Assembly: GCA_034521445.1 (NCBI GenBank) | Contig: JAXHMM010000006.1 | Span: forward strand, 372,001 to 436,000 | Reading direction: 5' to 3' | Origin: Balneolaceae bacterium | Lineage (GTDB): Bacteria; Bacteroidota; Rhodothermia; Balneolales; Balneolaceae | Length of the DNA: 64,000 bases | In this document: positions 51,415-60,075 of the stretch, in pieces | Position numbering within the stretch: the stretch's first letter is position 1 | Layout: the number at the start of each line of letters is the position of its first letter | Translations under genes and position numbers: made by a program | Notes under the pieces: generated by a model | What the model saw: the letters and a program-made list of their open reading frames with translations, nothing else | What the model was told of the DNA's origin: nothing | Databases searched by the model: none

Positions 51415-52191
51415 ATGATGTCCCTGCTGAGCATCGAGTTCATCCTGACGGCCTTCCTGATCTTCGTGCGTGTGGCCGGGGTGGTGGGCACCGCTCCCTT
51501 CTTCAGCAACGGCTCCATCCCCATGCGCGTGAAGCTTTTCTTTGCCATGGCCCTGACGGTCATGCTCTATCCCGTGGTGCCCGTGCAGAGCACCGGTATT
51601 CCCGTCGACGCAACCACCATCGAGGTGGTGGTGCTCATCGTCAAGGAGCTGCTGGTGGGGGCGGCCATGGGACTGGCGGGACAGCTCATCTTCGCCGGCC
51701 TGCAGATGGGCGGGGAGCTGATGAGCGTGAACGTCGGACTCAGTTTCGCCAGCGTGGTCGACCCGGTCAACCAGTCGCAGGGTTCCATCGTCGCCCAGCT
51801 CTTCGGGCTGCTGGGCGTGCTGGTCTTCGTGGGCGTGGGCGGGGACGAATACTACATCCGGGCGCTGGCCCACAGCTTCACGGTGGTGCCCGTGGGGGAG
51901 GGTATGGTCACGCAGGCGGCGCCCGTATTCATCGAGATGGCCACCTATCTTTTTGTGGTGGGCGTGCAGATGGCGGCCCCTTTTATTATTGTACTCTTTT
52001 TGATGGACCTCTCCCTGGCCATCTTCGCCCGCATTATGCCGCAGGCCAACATCTTCTTCATCGCCCTGCCGCTCAAGCTGGGCATCGGCATGCTGCTGCT
52101 CATACTCGTCCTGCCCTACACGCCGGTAGCCTTCGAGCACTTCTTCGAGCGGTTGTGGGATTTCATGGACACTCTGCTCGGGGAGATGTGA
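51415..52191 (+). CDS. fliR: Flagellar export gate protein FliR
   Basis: FliR completes the FliPQR gate. The 258-residue protein has six hydrophobic segments and the family motifs FLIFVRVAGVVGTAPFFSNG, PMRVKLFFAMALTVML, MGGELMSVNVGLSFASVVDP and MPQANIFFIALPLKLGIGM. ATG 51415 and ATG 51418 are adjacent start options. It ends the plus-strand flagellar run; the next gene (LOV kinase) is convergent with 6 bases between the stop codons and no visible terminator. Confidence 0.95.
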   Translation: MMSLLSIEFILTAFLIFVRVAGVVGTAPFFSNGSIPMRVKLFFAMALTVMLYPVVPVQSTGIPVDATTIEVVVLIVKELLVGAAMGLAGQLIFAGLQMGGELMSVNVGLSFASVVDPVNQSQGSIVAQLFGLLGVLVFVGVGGDEYYIRALAHSFTVVPVGEGMVTQAAPVFIEMATYLFVVGVQMAAPFIIVLFLMDLSLAIFARIMPQANIFFIALPLKLGIGMLLLILVLPYTPVAFEHFFERLWDFMDTLLGEM

Positions 52192-52197
52192 TCTCGA

Positions 52198-53247
52198 CTA
52201 CAGCAGCGCCGCCTGGCCGGCGTCCATGGCGTCGGATTTGCGGAAGGCGATACTCAGGCAGAGCCCCCCGTTCTCCAAGTTCTCCAGGTCGAGCTCGCCC
52301 TCCAGCTGCTCGGTCAGGGTGCGCATGACGGTGAAACCGGTGGTCTGCGGGTCGTCGTCATCCAGCAGATTTTCGGGCAGACCGCGTCCGTAGTCCGCCA
52401 CCCGAAGCACCACCCTGCCTGCCTCCTCTTCGCGCAAGGAGATGCGCGCGGTGCCGATGGCGCGCTCCCCGTAGGCGTGCTGGTAGATGTTCTGAATCAT
52501 CTCAGCCATGGCCAGGGCCAGCGGAATGGCCTGGTTGATGCTGAGCTCCACCTCCCGATGGAGCTCTGTGATGAAGTTGATGCGTACGGGGGAGAGGTGG
52601 CGGTCGGAGCCGTAGCGTGCCACCAGGTCGCGCACGAAGTCGCTGAAGTTAACCCGGGAGAAGCCGTCGCGGCTGTAGAGGTTTTCGTGGACGAAGGACA
52701 TGGTGCGCACCCGCAGGCGGTTCTTGAGCAACACGCTGGTTTCGGAGTCGTGCCAGGCGTCCAGCTCCAGGAGGCTGGAGAAGACGGCCAGGTTGTTCTT
52801 GACCCGGTGGTGCACCTCGGAGATGAGGGCCTGGCGGTCGTTGCGTGCGATGTTGAGCTCGTTGCGCACCGCCACCAGGTCGGTCACGTCGTCCTGTATT
52901 CCGATGTAATGGGTAATCTCGCGGCCCTGCCCCCTGAGCGGGAAGACGCTGAGCCGGTTGAAGAAGAGCTCGCCGCTTTTTTTGAAGTTTTTGAGGGTCA
53001 CCTTGCAGGCCTCGCCCCGGCGGATGGCCCTGCGGAGTTTCCTGAGCCCCGGCTGGCCGTTCAGCCCGTTCTGAAGGAAGCGGCAGTTGCGTCCCAGCAC
53101 CTCCTCCCGCCCGTAGCCGGTAAGCTCCAGGAAGGAGGGGTTGCAGTATACGATGGGCTGCCCGGCCTTCCGCATATCCGAGATGACGACACCCTCCAGG
53201 CTGTTTTCGAATGCACTCCTAAGGGTGTCCAGTGAAGAAAACTCCAA
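52198..53247 (-). CDS. LOV-domain (blue-light) histidine kinase, HisKA_2/HWE type
   Basis: This 349-residue soluble kinase has an N-terminal LOV domain. It carries the photoactive motif GRNCRFLQ (Cys55), the flavin-contacting Asn87 and Asn97 (VTLKNFKKSG and FFNRLS), and Gln118 in YIGIQDDVT. A short linker helix leads to the phosphoacceptor segment SEVHHRVKNNLAV (His147) and a HATPase domain with EMIQNIYQHA and DYGRGLPENLL. These are all the residues needed for FMN photochemistry. The start appears to be TTG 53247 after an AAGGCGG site. A consensus sigma-28 promoter lies about 100 bases upstream. The partner regulator is not in the window. Confidence 0.9.
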   Translation of the reverse strand: MEFSSLDTLRSAFENSLEGVVISDMRKAGQPIVYCNPSFLELTGYGREEVLGRNCRFLQNGLNGQPGLRKLRRAIRRGEACKVTLKNFKKSGELFFNRLSVFPLRGQGREITHYIGIQDDVTDLVAVRNELNIARNDRQALISEVHHRVKNNLAVFSSLLELDAWHDSETSVLLKNRLRVRTMSFVHENLYSRDGFSRVNFSDFVRDLVARYGSDRHLSPVRINFITELHREVELSINQAIPLALAMAEMIQNIYQHAYGERAIGTARISLREEEAGRVVLRVADYGRGLPENLLDDDDPQTTGFTVMRTLTEQLEGELDLENLENGGLCLSIAFRKSDAMDAGQAALL

Positions 53248-53352
53248 AATGCCGCCTTGTTGCTGTTACGAAGGTTGAAATGGGCGCAGTATATCCCCGA
53301 CGGGACGCTCCGTTACGCCGCAGGTGCTGCACATTTCATGATTCTGCTCTAG

Positions 53353-53380
53353 TTATCGGCGGAAAGGAGGGGCGGCTTTA
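53353..53380 (-). promoter_or_regulatory. Sigma-28 (FliA) promoter of the LOV kinase gene
   Basis: Read on the minus strand, TAAA (53380-53377), 16 bases, then GCCGATAA (53360-53353) matches the FliA consensus TAAA-N15/16-GCCGATAA. The TAAA includes the TAA stop codon of fliA. Transcription would start near 53346, leaving a leader of about 100 bases before the kinase start at 53247. Confidence 0.75.
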
Positions 53381-54145
53381 GGAAATGTTCTCCGAAAGTT
53401 CGGTGCCGAGGGAGGACTTGAGCTGCAGGAGCAGCTTACCCACGATCTGGGAGATCCGGGCCTCGGTCAGGCCCAGGAGGGCGGCGATCTCCTTGAGGGT
53501 GAGGTCTTCGTAGTAGTAGAGGGAGAGGACCAGGCGGTCGCGGTCTTCCAGCTGTTGGATGGCGTCCTGGATCTTGGATGTGACGCTCTTGCGGTTGAGT
53601 TTGGCGTCGGGACGGTCGATGTTCTCGTCTTCTATCTGGTCGCCCAGGGTGGTTTTGCTGCTGTCTTCGTACATCTCGCTGTCCAGGGAGAGGACCGCAC
53701 GCTGCTGCACATTGCTCAGTAGTTTGTAGTAGGCGTTAAGGTCCAGGTCCATCGCATCGGCCACCTCCTCGTCGGAGGGGTCGCGCCCCAGCTCCTGCTG
53801 CAGCTTCGACATCTCCTCCCGAGCCTTGCCGTACTTGGTGCGGTCGGTTCGGGGGAGCTCATCGATAGAACGCAGGTAGTCGATGACGCTGCCGCGGATG
53901 CGGTAGTAGGCGAAGGTGTTGAACTTGATGTCCTTCTCGCAGTCGTAATTGTTCAGCGCCTGCAGGAGCCCCACGATGGCCGCGCTCTCCAGGTCTTCCT
54001 GTTGGGAGAGGGGGGTGTCGGGGTTGCGGATCTTGCCTATGATGCTCTTCACCAGGGGCATAGCCTCGGTGATGATGGCGTTGCGCAGTCCCTGGGTGGG
54101 GTCCTGGCAATAGGCATCGATCAGTTCCTGTAGGGACTTGTCCAT
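53378..54145 (-). CDS. fliA: Flagellar sigma factor FliA (sigma-28)
   Basis: FliA directs RNA polymerase to late flagellar promoters. The 255-residue protein has sigma region 2 (DLESAAIVGLLQALNNYDCE, KFNTFAYYRIRGSVIDYLRS), region 3 (ELGRDPSDEEVADAMDLDLN) and region 4 with the helix-turn-helix DLTLKEIAALLGLTEARISQ. The phrase RGSVIDYLRS is typical of FliA rather than the housekeeping sigma factor. Anti-sigma FlgM is not visible nearby. Its stop codon forms part of the -35 of the LOV kinase promoter. Confidence 0.94.
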   Translation of the reverse strand: MDKSLQELIDAYCQDPTQGLRNAIITEAMPLVKSIIGKIRNPDTPLSQQEDLESAAIVGLLQALNNYDCEKDIKFNTFAYYRIRGSVIDYLRSIDELPRTDRTKYGKAREEMSKLQQELGRDPSDEEVADAMDLDLNAYYKLLSNVQQRAVLSLDSEMYEDSSKTTLGDQIEDENIDRPDAKLNRKSVTSKIQDAIQQLEDRDRLVLSLYYYEDLTLKEIAALLGLTEARISQIVGKLLLQLKSSLGTELSENIS

Positions 54146-54173
54146 AGGGGTCGGCTAAAGGCACTCCCGCCGG

Positions 54174-54383
54174 TCAGTTGTGGCTGGGAGAGGACTCCTG
54201 GTTGTTGGTCGAGGTTGAGGTTTGTTTGATGACGTTCAGGAGATAGCTGCAGACTCGGGTTCCGACGACCAGTGCAATGAACACGGTGACGCTTCTGACC
54301 ATGGCCGGTTCCACGGAGGAGCCGGACATCAACAGGAAGAGGAATACGAGCAGGGCGACGATGGTGACAATGCGTAACATCAT
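54174..54383 (-). CDS. Uncharacterised 69-residue membrane protein
   Basis: I do not recognise this small protein. It has two hydrophobic segments (about residues 3-20 and 29-50) and a short polar Ser/Thr/Asn tail ending SSPSHN. It lies between flhG and fliA in the same direction with 18- and 28-base gaps, so it is probably co-expressed with them. Similar small two-span proteins next to flhG and fliA occur in some flagellar loci, but no function is known to me. It could be a membrane anchor for FlhF/FlhG placement. Confidence 0.6.
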   Translation of the reverse strand: MMLRIVTIVALLVFLFLLMSGSSVEPAMVRSVTVFIALVVGTRVCSYLLNVIKQTSTSTNNQESSPSHN

Positions 54384-54401
54384 ATCAGGGGAATCCGTGA
54401 A

Positions 54402-55214
54402 TTAGTTTTGGTGGATTTTGGGCGCGTTGACCAGCTCTGAGAAGGACTGTCCCTCCCGGTTGGCCATGCCCTGCAGGGTTTGCGCGATGTAGTCGAATTC
54501 CTGCCGGATCTCCGAGTCAGCATGTGAAAGAACGACGGGGATCTGATCCCGCACCGAGTCGCGTATGGCCTCGGAGGCAGGGATCATGCCCAGCCAGGGT
54601 ATCTCCCGGCCCAGGAAGTGATTCAGGATGCTGTTGAAGCGCTGGAGCACGTTCCTGGCCTGTTGCTCATTCTCGGAAAAATTTACGATGGCTGCAAACG
54701 GGAATGAGGGGTCGATTTCCAGGATATACTTGCTGAAGCGGTAGACGTCGGAGATCACCGTGGGTTCGTCGGCCAGGACCAGCGAACAGAGGTCCGAGCG
54801 GTCGAGGGCCCAGAGACTCAGGGAGGAAGCGCCGGCGGGGGTGTCGACCACAATGAAATCGTGCTCGCGCCGCAGGGTGCGGATGGCCTCGTCTAGAATG
54901 GGGTAGAGCAGCGACCAGTCCTGCAGGTGGGCGTCGGGCTCGTCGGCGCCGGTCACCAGCGTGATGCCGCTGTCGGTGACCCCGAACAGGTCGTCCGCAT
55001 AGGCCTCCTCCATCAGCACGTCCATGGCTGTGGCAGGGACCTTTTCGTTCATGAGTGCGGCGCAGTTTGAGAGTCCCAGGTCGGCGTCGACGAGGGCCAC
55101 TTTCAGCCCCTGTCGGTTGAGGGTCTCCGCCAGGTTTACCGCGGCGAGGCTCTTGCCCACGCCCCCTTTTCCGCTGGCGACGGCTACGATAAATGTTGCG
55201 TGTTCGTAATGCAT
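54402..55214 (-). CDS. flhG: MinD/ParA-family ATPase FlhG (flagellar number regulator)
   Basis: FlhG limits flagellar number and acts with FlhF. The 270-residue protein has the deviant Walker A SGKGGVGKS (Lys16 and Lys21), the LVDADLGLSNCAALM switch region and VVDTPAGASSLSLWAL as switch II. The C-terminal part, with REIPWLGMIPASEAIRDSVR, is like FlhG/YlxH. A short amphipathic tail helix may bind membrane. It follows flhF with 12 bases between and precedes the small membrane protein gene. Confidence 0.91.
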   Translation of the reverse strand: MHYEHATFIVAVASGKGGVGKSLAAVNLAETLNRQGLKVALVDADLGLSNCAALMNEKVPATAMDVLMEEAYADDLFGVTDSGITLVTGADEPDAHLQDWSLLYPILDEAIRTLRREHDFIVVDTPAGASSLSLWALDRSDLCSLVLADEPTVISDVYRFSKYILEIDPSFPFAAIVNFSENEQQARNVLQRFNSILNHFLGREIPWLGMIPASEAIRDSVRDQIPVVLSHADSEIRQEFDYIAQTLQGMANREGQSFSELVNAPKIHQN

Positions 55215-55226
55215 ATGCTTGGGCAG

Positions 55227-56660
55227 TTAGGAGTGAGAGAGAATGTGTTCGGCAAACCAGGAGGGGCTGAAATGGCGTATGCCCTCCCGGGAACCGGGTC
55301 CGCGGCTGACGTAGCGCACGCTGCAGGAGCGTTTCTGCAGGAAAGGCAGCAGGTGTCCCCACCGATCGGTCTCGTCGAGGTGGGTGAGGGCGATACAGTC
55401 GGGCTGCACCGGGTGGTCCTTCGCGTAATCTTCCCGGAAGTAGCGGGTCTGCAGGGTGGCATTGACCGTGAAGTGCACCTCCAGGGGCGTAACCGGGGTC
55501 AGCAGCTGGCGTATCTTCCAGAAATCGCGGAAGGAGTCGTTCTCCTTCAGGCTGAGGGGCGGCGTATCGTAGAGCACATGGTCGAAGTCAGCCAGCTCGG
55601 GGACCAGCTTGCCGATCTCCACGCCCTCGTTCGCCTCGAAATGGGGAATCCCGTGCTCCTCGGCGAAGAGGGGCAGCGGGGAGTAGTGGCGTCGGTCGGC
55701 CGAGGGGCGCACGGTGACCAGCGCCACGCTGCGGCCGCCCATGAAATCGGGATGGCTGGCCAGTTTCATAATCAGCGAGGTCTTGCCCGATCCCGAAGGA
55801 CCCACGAAAAGAAGGTTGGGGGGCGGTGGACCCGAGGGCTCCACGTCGAGGGTGCCGCGCACGATGGAGGCCAGCTCATAAAGAAAATCCTGCGGCTGCT
55901 CATAGGGATCCACCCCACGGTTGAGCACCGTCTCGAACCATCGCGACACGGTTGGTGGGCGCATGCCCGTATTCAAAAGCTGCTGGAAAGCCGGGTGGGA
56001 GACGTACTCCAGGTTGGCCGAGATGAGGGCGTCCGACATGAGCGATTCGAGCTGGTCGAAGCGCCGGTGCAGCGCGCGCACTTCCTGGGAGATGGCGCGT
56101 TCGTTGAAATGTCCGTCGAACGACTCCTTGCCGTTGCGGTGAATGGGGGTGCTGCGCCGCGACATGGTCACCTCCTCGGAGGCGTCCTGCCGGCCTGGGC
56201 CACGTCCGGCCCTGCGGTCGTAGGTGCCGGGGTCGGCGAGGGCGGCGCCGGAGGGACTGCCGCTTGCGCCGGCTTCGGGACGAGCGCCGTTGGGATTTTC
56301 CGTGCTGCGGGAGGACCCGTTGCTGCCTCCGGTGCCCGAAAGGGCGTTCCAGCCGTCCTCCACGGCGTTGCGCAGGGAGCGCGGGATCAGGTCGCCTCGA
56401 CCGTAGGTGCCGCTCGGTCCGCCTTTCCCGCCGGGGGAAGCCGTCGAAGGGGCGTTATCTTCTCCGGGAGCGTCGCCGCCGGAAGCGTCGGCCGCAGCTC
56501 CCTCGTCGGAGGGTCTGCGGTGGGCCATGGCGGTGACGCGGGCGGGGCTGTCGTCGCCGGCGTTCACAGTTTCCAGGATGACGCAGTCGGAGCCCAGGTG
56601 CCCGCGCGCTTCCTCTCGCGCCTCCTCGACGCTGTTTCCGTAATACTTCTTGATAATCAT
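55227..56660 (-). CDS. flhF: SRP-type GTPase-like FlhF, with altered G motifs
   Basis: FlhF places the flagellum at the pole or other site. The 477-residue protein starts with the family segment IIKKYYGNSVEEAREEARGH and has a long variable basic region (about 40-190), then an N domain and a G domain with P loop GPSGSGKTSL (Lys293). Other nucleotide motifs are changed: DTPPLS replaces DTAGR, THLDE (Thr426-Glu430) replaces TKLDE, and the G2 region reads VTVRPSADRRHY. Such changes should weaken guanine specificity or hydrolysis, so it may act as a GTP-binding or degenerate scaffold. Confidence 0.87.
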   Translation of the reverse strand: MIIKKYYGNSVEEAREEARGHLGSDCVILETVNAGDDSPARVTAMAHRRPSDEGAAADASGGDAPGEDNAPSTASPGGKGGPSGTYGRGDLIPRSLRNAVEDGWNALSGTGGSNGSSRSTENPNGARPEAGASGSPSGAALADPGTYDRRAGRGPGRQDASEEVTMSRRSTPIHRNGKESFDGHFNERAISQEVRALHRRFDQLESLMSDALISANLEYVSHPAFQQLLNTGMRPPTVSRWFETVLNRGVDPYEQPQDFLYELASIVRGTLDVEPSGPPPPNLLFVGPSGSGKTSLIMKLASHPDFMGGRSVALVTVRPSADRRHYSPLPLFAEEHGIPHFEANEGVEIGKLVPELADFDHVLYDTPPLSLKENDSFRDFWKIRQLLTPVTPLEVHFTVNATLQTRYFREDYAKDHPVQPDCIALTHLDETDRWGHLLPFLQKRSCSVRYVSRGPGSREGIRHFSPSWFAEHILSHS

Positions 56661-56666
56661 GACGTA

Positions 56667-58778
56667 TTAGGTCTGTACCGGGCCTTCGGCGCCGGAGTCG
56701 TTGGATTTAAGTCGTATGATGTCAAACTTCTCGATTTCGGTGTCGATGGTAAGGTCGTTGTAGGAGAGTACGGCGATCTCGGGAATGACCGACACCAGGA
56801 AGTCGTAAAGTGCGGGCCGCAGCACGGGGGAGGTGAGCAGTATGGGATCGTGTCCCTGCGATATCATTTCCTCGAAGACGCGTGAGGCTTTGACGTAGAG
56901 GCGCTCCACCGTGTCGGGGGTAAAGCCCAGGGTGTTGGGGTTGAGGTTGCCCTCCTGCGCCTGGTTGATCAGGTGCGACTCCAGGGAAGATTCCATTACG
57001 CTCACGGTAACCGTGCCCTCCTCGTCGCGGTACTGCCGCGTGATGGTGTCGGCCAGGGCCGAGCGCACGTATTCGGTGAGCACGTCGGGATTCTTGGTTT
57101 GTGACTGCTGGTCGGCCAGGGTTTCAAGGATGGTGTTGAGGTCGCGGATGGGAACCTGCTCCTTGAGCAGGCGGCGCAGCACCTTCTGCACGTCGCCCAG
57201 CTTCATCTGGTCGGGGATGAGCTCCTCCACCACGGCCGGGGAGGTCTGCTTGAGGTTCTCCACCAGATGCATGACCATCTGCCGGTCGAGCAGGTTGTGG
57301 GCGTTGCGTTTGATGATTTCCATGAAATGGGTGGTGATGACGGCGCCCGCCTCGATGACCGACAGCCCGTACTTCTCGGCCTCGGTCTTGTTACGCTCGC
57401 TCACCCAGACGGCGTCCATGCCGAAGGTGGGGTCCTTGGTCTTTACGCCCTGCAGCTGGATGTCAAAGTCGGCCGGCAGCAGCGCCAGGTGGTATTCGGG
57501 CAGCAGGTCGCCCTCGCCCTTGACGATGCCCCGCATCTTGATCACGTAGTCGTTGGAATTGAGCTGCACATTGTCGCGGATGCGTATGGGGGGCACCAGA
57601 ATGCCCAGCTCAATGGCCAGCTGCTTGCGCAGAGAGGACATGCGGTCGAGCAGGTCGCCCTCCTGGTCGGGATCCACCAGCGGGATGAGGCTGTAGCCGA
57701 TCTCCAGCTCCAGGGTGTCCATGAGCAGGTAGCGCTCCACCTTGTCGGTGGGACCCTCCTCCTCTTCTTCCTCGTGGGGTTCCAGCTCAAGGATCTCCTC
57801 CTCGTTGTTTTTCTTGTTGGCGAAGTAGAGAAGTATGCCGGAGATGGCCCAGAAGGGGATCACCGGCATGCCGGGCAGTATACCCATGATAAAGATGAAC
57901 ACGCCCGCCATGCCGATCACCTTGGACGAGCCGAAGAGCTGGTTGGTGATCTCCACGCTCAGGCTGTTTTCGGAGGCGGCGCGGGTGACGATGATGCCGG
58001 AGGCGGTGGAGATGAGCAGGGCGGGGATCTGGGTAACCAGACCGTCGCCCACGGTCAGCAGCGTGTACTGGGCGGCGGCCTCCGAGAGGGCCATGCCCTG
58101 CTGCATGGTGCCGATGACGAGTCCGCCGATCACATTGATAAAGGTAATGAGCAGGCCGGCGATCACGTCGCCCCGCACGAACTTGCTGGCCCCGTCCATG
58201 GCCCCGTAGAAGTCGCTTTCTCGTGCGATCTCCTCGCGGCGGCGGCGTGCCTCCTCGTCGGTGATGAGTCCGCTGCTCAGATCGGCATCGATGGCCATCT
58301 GCTTGCCCGGCATGGCGTCCAGGGTGAATCGGGCGGAGACTTCGGCAATGCGGGAGGCGCCCTTGGTGATCACCACAAAGTTGATGATGATCAGCACGGC
58401 AAAAATGATGATCCCGATCACGTAGTTGCCCTGCACCACGAAGTTACCGAAGGCTGCGATAAGATTGCCGGCGTAGCCTTCGCTCAGTATGAGACGGGTG
58501 GAGGCCACGTTCAGCGCCAGCCGGAAGAGGGTGAGCATGAGAAGCATGCCCGGGAAGACGGCAAATTCAAGGGGCTTGAGCGTGTAGAAGGCCACCAGCA
58601 TCACCACGATGGAGAGGGATATGTTGGTGGCCAGCAGGAAGTCGAGCATGCCCGTGGGAATGGGCAGGATCATGACCATCAGGATCAGGATCACACTGGA
58701 GGAGACCAGGATGTCGGTGCGCTGCATGAACAGGCTGCCGAGGCTCTGCAGGGTATTGTTGGATTCGGAGTTGCTCAT
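56667..58778 (-). CDS. flhA: Flagellar export gate protein FlhA
   Basis: FlhA is the nonameric ring of the export gate. The 703-residue protein has eight N-terminal membrane spans (about residues 20-315), the FHIPEP-type cytoplasmic loop ARFTLDAMPGKQMAIDADL, and a large cytoplasmic domain (about 370-690). The loop EEARRRREEIARESDFYGAM is well conserved. It is downstream of flhB and 6 bases upstream of flhF. Length and motifs are normal. Confidence 0.96.
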   Translation of the reverse strand: MSNSESNNTLQSLGSLFMQRTDILVSSSVILILMVMILPIPTGMLDFLLATNISLSIVVMLVAFYTLKPLEFAVFPGMLLMLTLFRLALNVASTRLILSEGYAGNLIAAFGNFVVQGNYVIGIIIFAVLIIINFVVITKGASRIAEVSARFTLDAMPGKQMAIDADLSSGLITDEEARRRREEIARESDFYGAMDGASKFVRGDVIAGLLITFINVIGGLVIGTMQQGMALSEAAAQYTLLTVGDGLVTQIPALLISTASGIIVTRAASENSLSVEITNQLFGSSKVIGMAGVFIFIMGILPGMPVIPFWAISGILLYFANKKNNEEEILELEPHEEEEEEGPTDKVERYLLMDTLELEIGYSLIPLVDPDQEGDLLDRMSSLRKQLAIELGILVPPIRIRDNVQLNSNDYVIKMRGIVKGEGDLLPEYHLALLPADFDIQLQGVKTKDPTFGMDAVWVSERNKTEAEKYGLSVIEAGAVITTHFMEIIKRNAHNLLDRQMVMHLVENLKQTSPAVVEELIPDQMKLGDVQKVLRRLLKEQVPIRDLNTILETLADQQSQTKNPDVLTEYVRSALADTITRQYRDEEGTVTVSVMESSLESHLINQAQEGNLNPNTLGFTPDTVERLYVKASRVFEEMISQGHDPILLTSPVLRPALYDFLVSVIPEIAVLSYNDLTIDTEIEKFDIIRLKSNDSGAEGPVQT

Positions 58779-58820
58779 GGTTTGTTCTGGCTGCCGTTGG
58801 GCGTGCTCGCGTTTATGGTG

Positions 58821-59897
58821 TCAGTACAGTTTCTCTTTCTGTTTGATCCGGTAGACGTAGGCCAGAATTTCGGCCACCGCCTTGTAAAGCTCCGGGGGAA
58901 CGAACTGGTCCTCCTCTGCAGAAGCGTACAAAGCCCGTGCCACAGGAGGATTCTCAATGATGGGAATGTCGTATTGGTCGGCATACTCCCGGATTTTAAG
59001 GGCGCGCTTGCGCATGCCCTTGGCCCGGATAAGGGGTGCGTCGTTTACCTCGGGGTCGTAGGCCAGGGCCACCGCGTAGTGCGTGGGGTTGGTTACGACC
59101 ACCTCCGAAGAGAGCACTGCATGGTCCAGACGCTTGCGCTGGGCAAGGCTGAGGGCCTTTTCCTTGCGCTTGCTCTTCATGTGGGGGTCCCCTTCCATCT
59201 GCTTGAATTCGTCCTTCACCTCCTGCTTGGTCATGCGCAGCTCCTTGCGGTGCTGGTAGCGCGCGTAGGCCGCGTCCATAATGGAAAGGACAATGAGCGC
59301 AGCCAGGATGCGGGTGACGATGAGCAGGATATATTTTCCGGATTGGGAAATGATTTCCCCCAGCGGGAGGATCAGAAAGGAGGTGATATTTTCGATTTCC
59401 GTCCGCAGGGTGAAGTAAATGATTATGCCTACAAGAAAGATCTTGCTGAAGCCCTTGATCATCTCCACCACCCCGCGCATGGAGAAGATTTTCTCGAAGC
59501 CTTTCTTGGGGCTGATGCGACTGGCCTTGGGCTCCATCACCTTGGTGGCGAAGACCACCCCGGTCTGCGCCACGTGGGATACAATGGCCATTACAAAGAG
59601 GGCGACGGTGACCGGTGCCAGGATCTCCATGCCGTACCAGCCGGCGATCTTCAGGAACTGTATGGCGTTCTCCTGATTGTCGAAGGCCTGCCCGGAACCC
59701 AGGAAGAAGATCTCAAACATCGATTCCAGTCGCGCATACATCCATCCACCGGCGTAGATGATGACCACGGTGGCGATAACCATGAGCAGCACCGAGGCGA
59801 TTTCCGTGCTCTGCGACACGTTGCCTTCCTCGCGGGCCTTCTTCAGCTTGTGCTGCGTCGGCTCTTCTGTTTTTTCCTGATCGTCGTGTTGCGACAT
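58821..59897 (-). CDS. flhB: Flagellar export switch protein FlhB
   Basis: FlhB controls substrate switching in export together with FliK. The 358-residue protein starts MSQHDDQEKTEEPTQHKLKK, has four membrane spans (about 35-60, 90-110, 145-165, 185-210), and the autocleavage motif NPTH at residue 270, where Salmonella FlhB has it too. I chose ATG 59897 because the family begins there; the frame extends upstream through non-homologous sequence. A possible -24/-12 promoter sits only a few bases upstream, implying a very short leader. Confidence 0.95.
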   Translation of the reverse strand: MSQHDDQEKTEEPTQHKLKKAREEGNVSQSTEIASVLLMVIATVVIIYAGGWMYARLESMFEIFFLGSGQAFDNQENAIQFLKIAGWYGMEILAPVTVALFVMAIVSHVAQTGVVFATKVMEPKASRISPKKGFEKIFSMRGVVEMIKGFSKIFLVGIIIYFTLRTEIENITSFLILPLGEIISQSGKYILLIVTRILAALIVLSIMDAAYARYQHRKELRMTKQEVKDEFKQMEGDPHMKSKRKEKALSLAQRKRLDHAVLSSEVVVTNPTHYAVALAYDPEVNDAPLIRAKGMRKRALKIREYADQYDIPIIENPPVARALYASAEEDQFVPPELYKAVAEILAYVYRIKQKEKLY

Positions 59898-59910
59898 AGG
59901 TACTATAACA

Positions 59911-59927
59911 TCAAAGGTGATGCCACA
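59911..59927 (-). promoter_or_regulatory. Possible -24/-12 promoter of flhB
   Basis: On the minus strand TGTGGCATCACCTTTGAT carries GG and GA at the -24/-12 spacing. The -12 pair is GA instead of GC. The same TGTGGCAT(N4)TTTGA word occurs in the opposite direction before flgF, and TGTGGCA starts the good site before flgB. A start site near 59899 would leave almost no leader before the flhB ATG. Confidence 0.4.
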
Positions 59928-60075
59928 ACGCCCGCGGCCCCACGCCGGCCCTCCAGGAGGCATTTCCGGGTGGAGGGAGCACAATATCTTCCGGCGGCGG
60001 GAAAAGATTTCCACCTGCCGCAGCAGGCCGCTGCCGGGGGAGGCGGGCTGAGGGCCTGCCGGGGCTGAAATCGGG

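Noticed and set aside
57267-60068. A 933-codon open frame on the plus strand across flhA and flhB
   Set aside because: It is the antisense of two clear flagellar genes; in GC-rich DNA such long shadow frames are common, and its His/Asp/Gln-rich translation matches no protein pattern.
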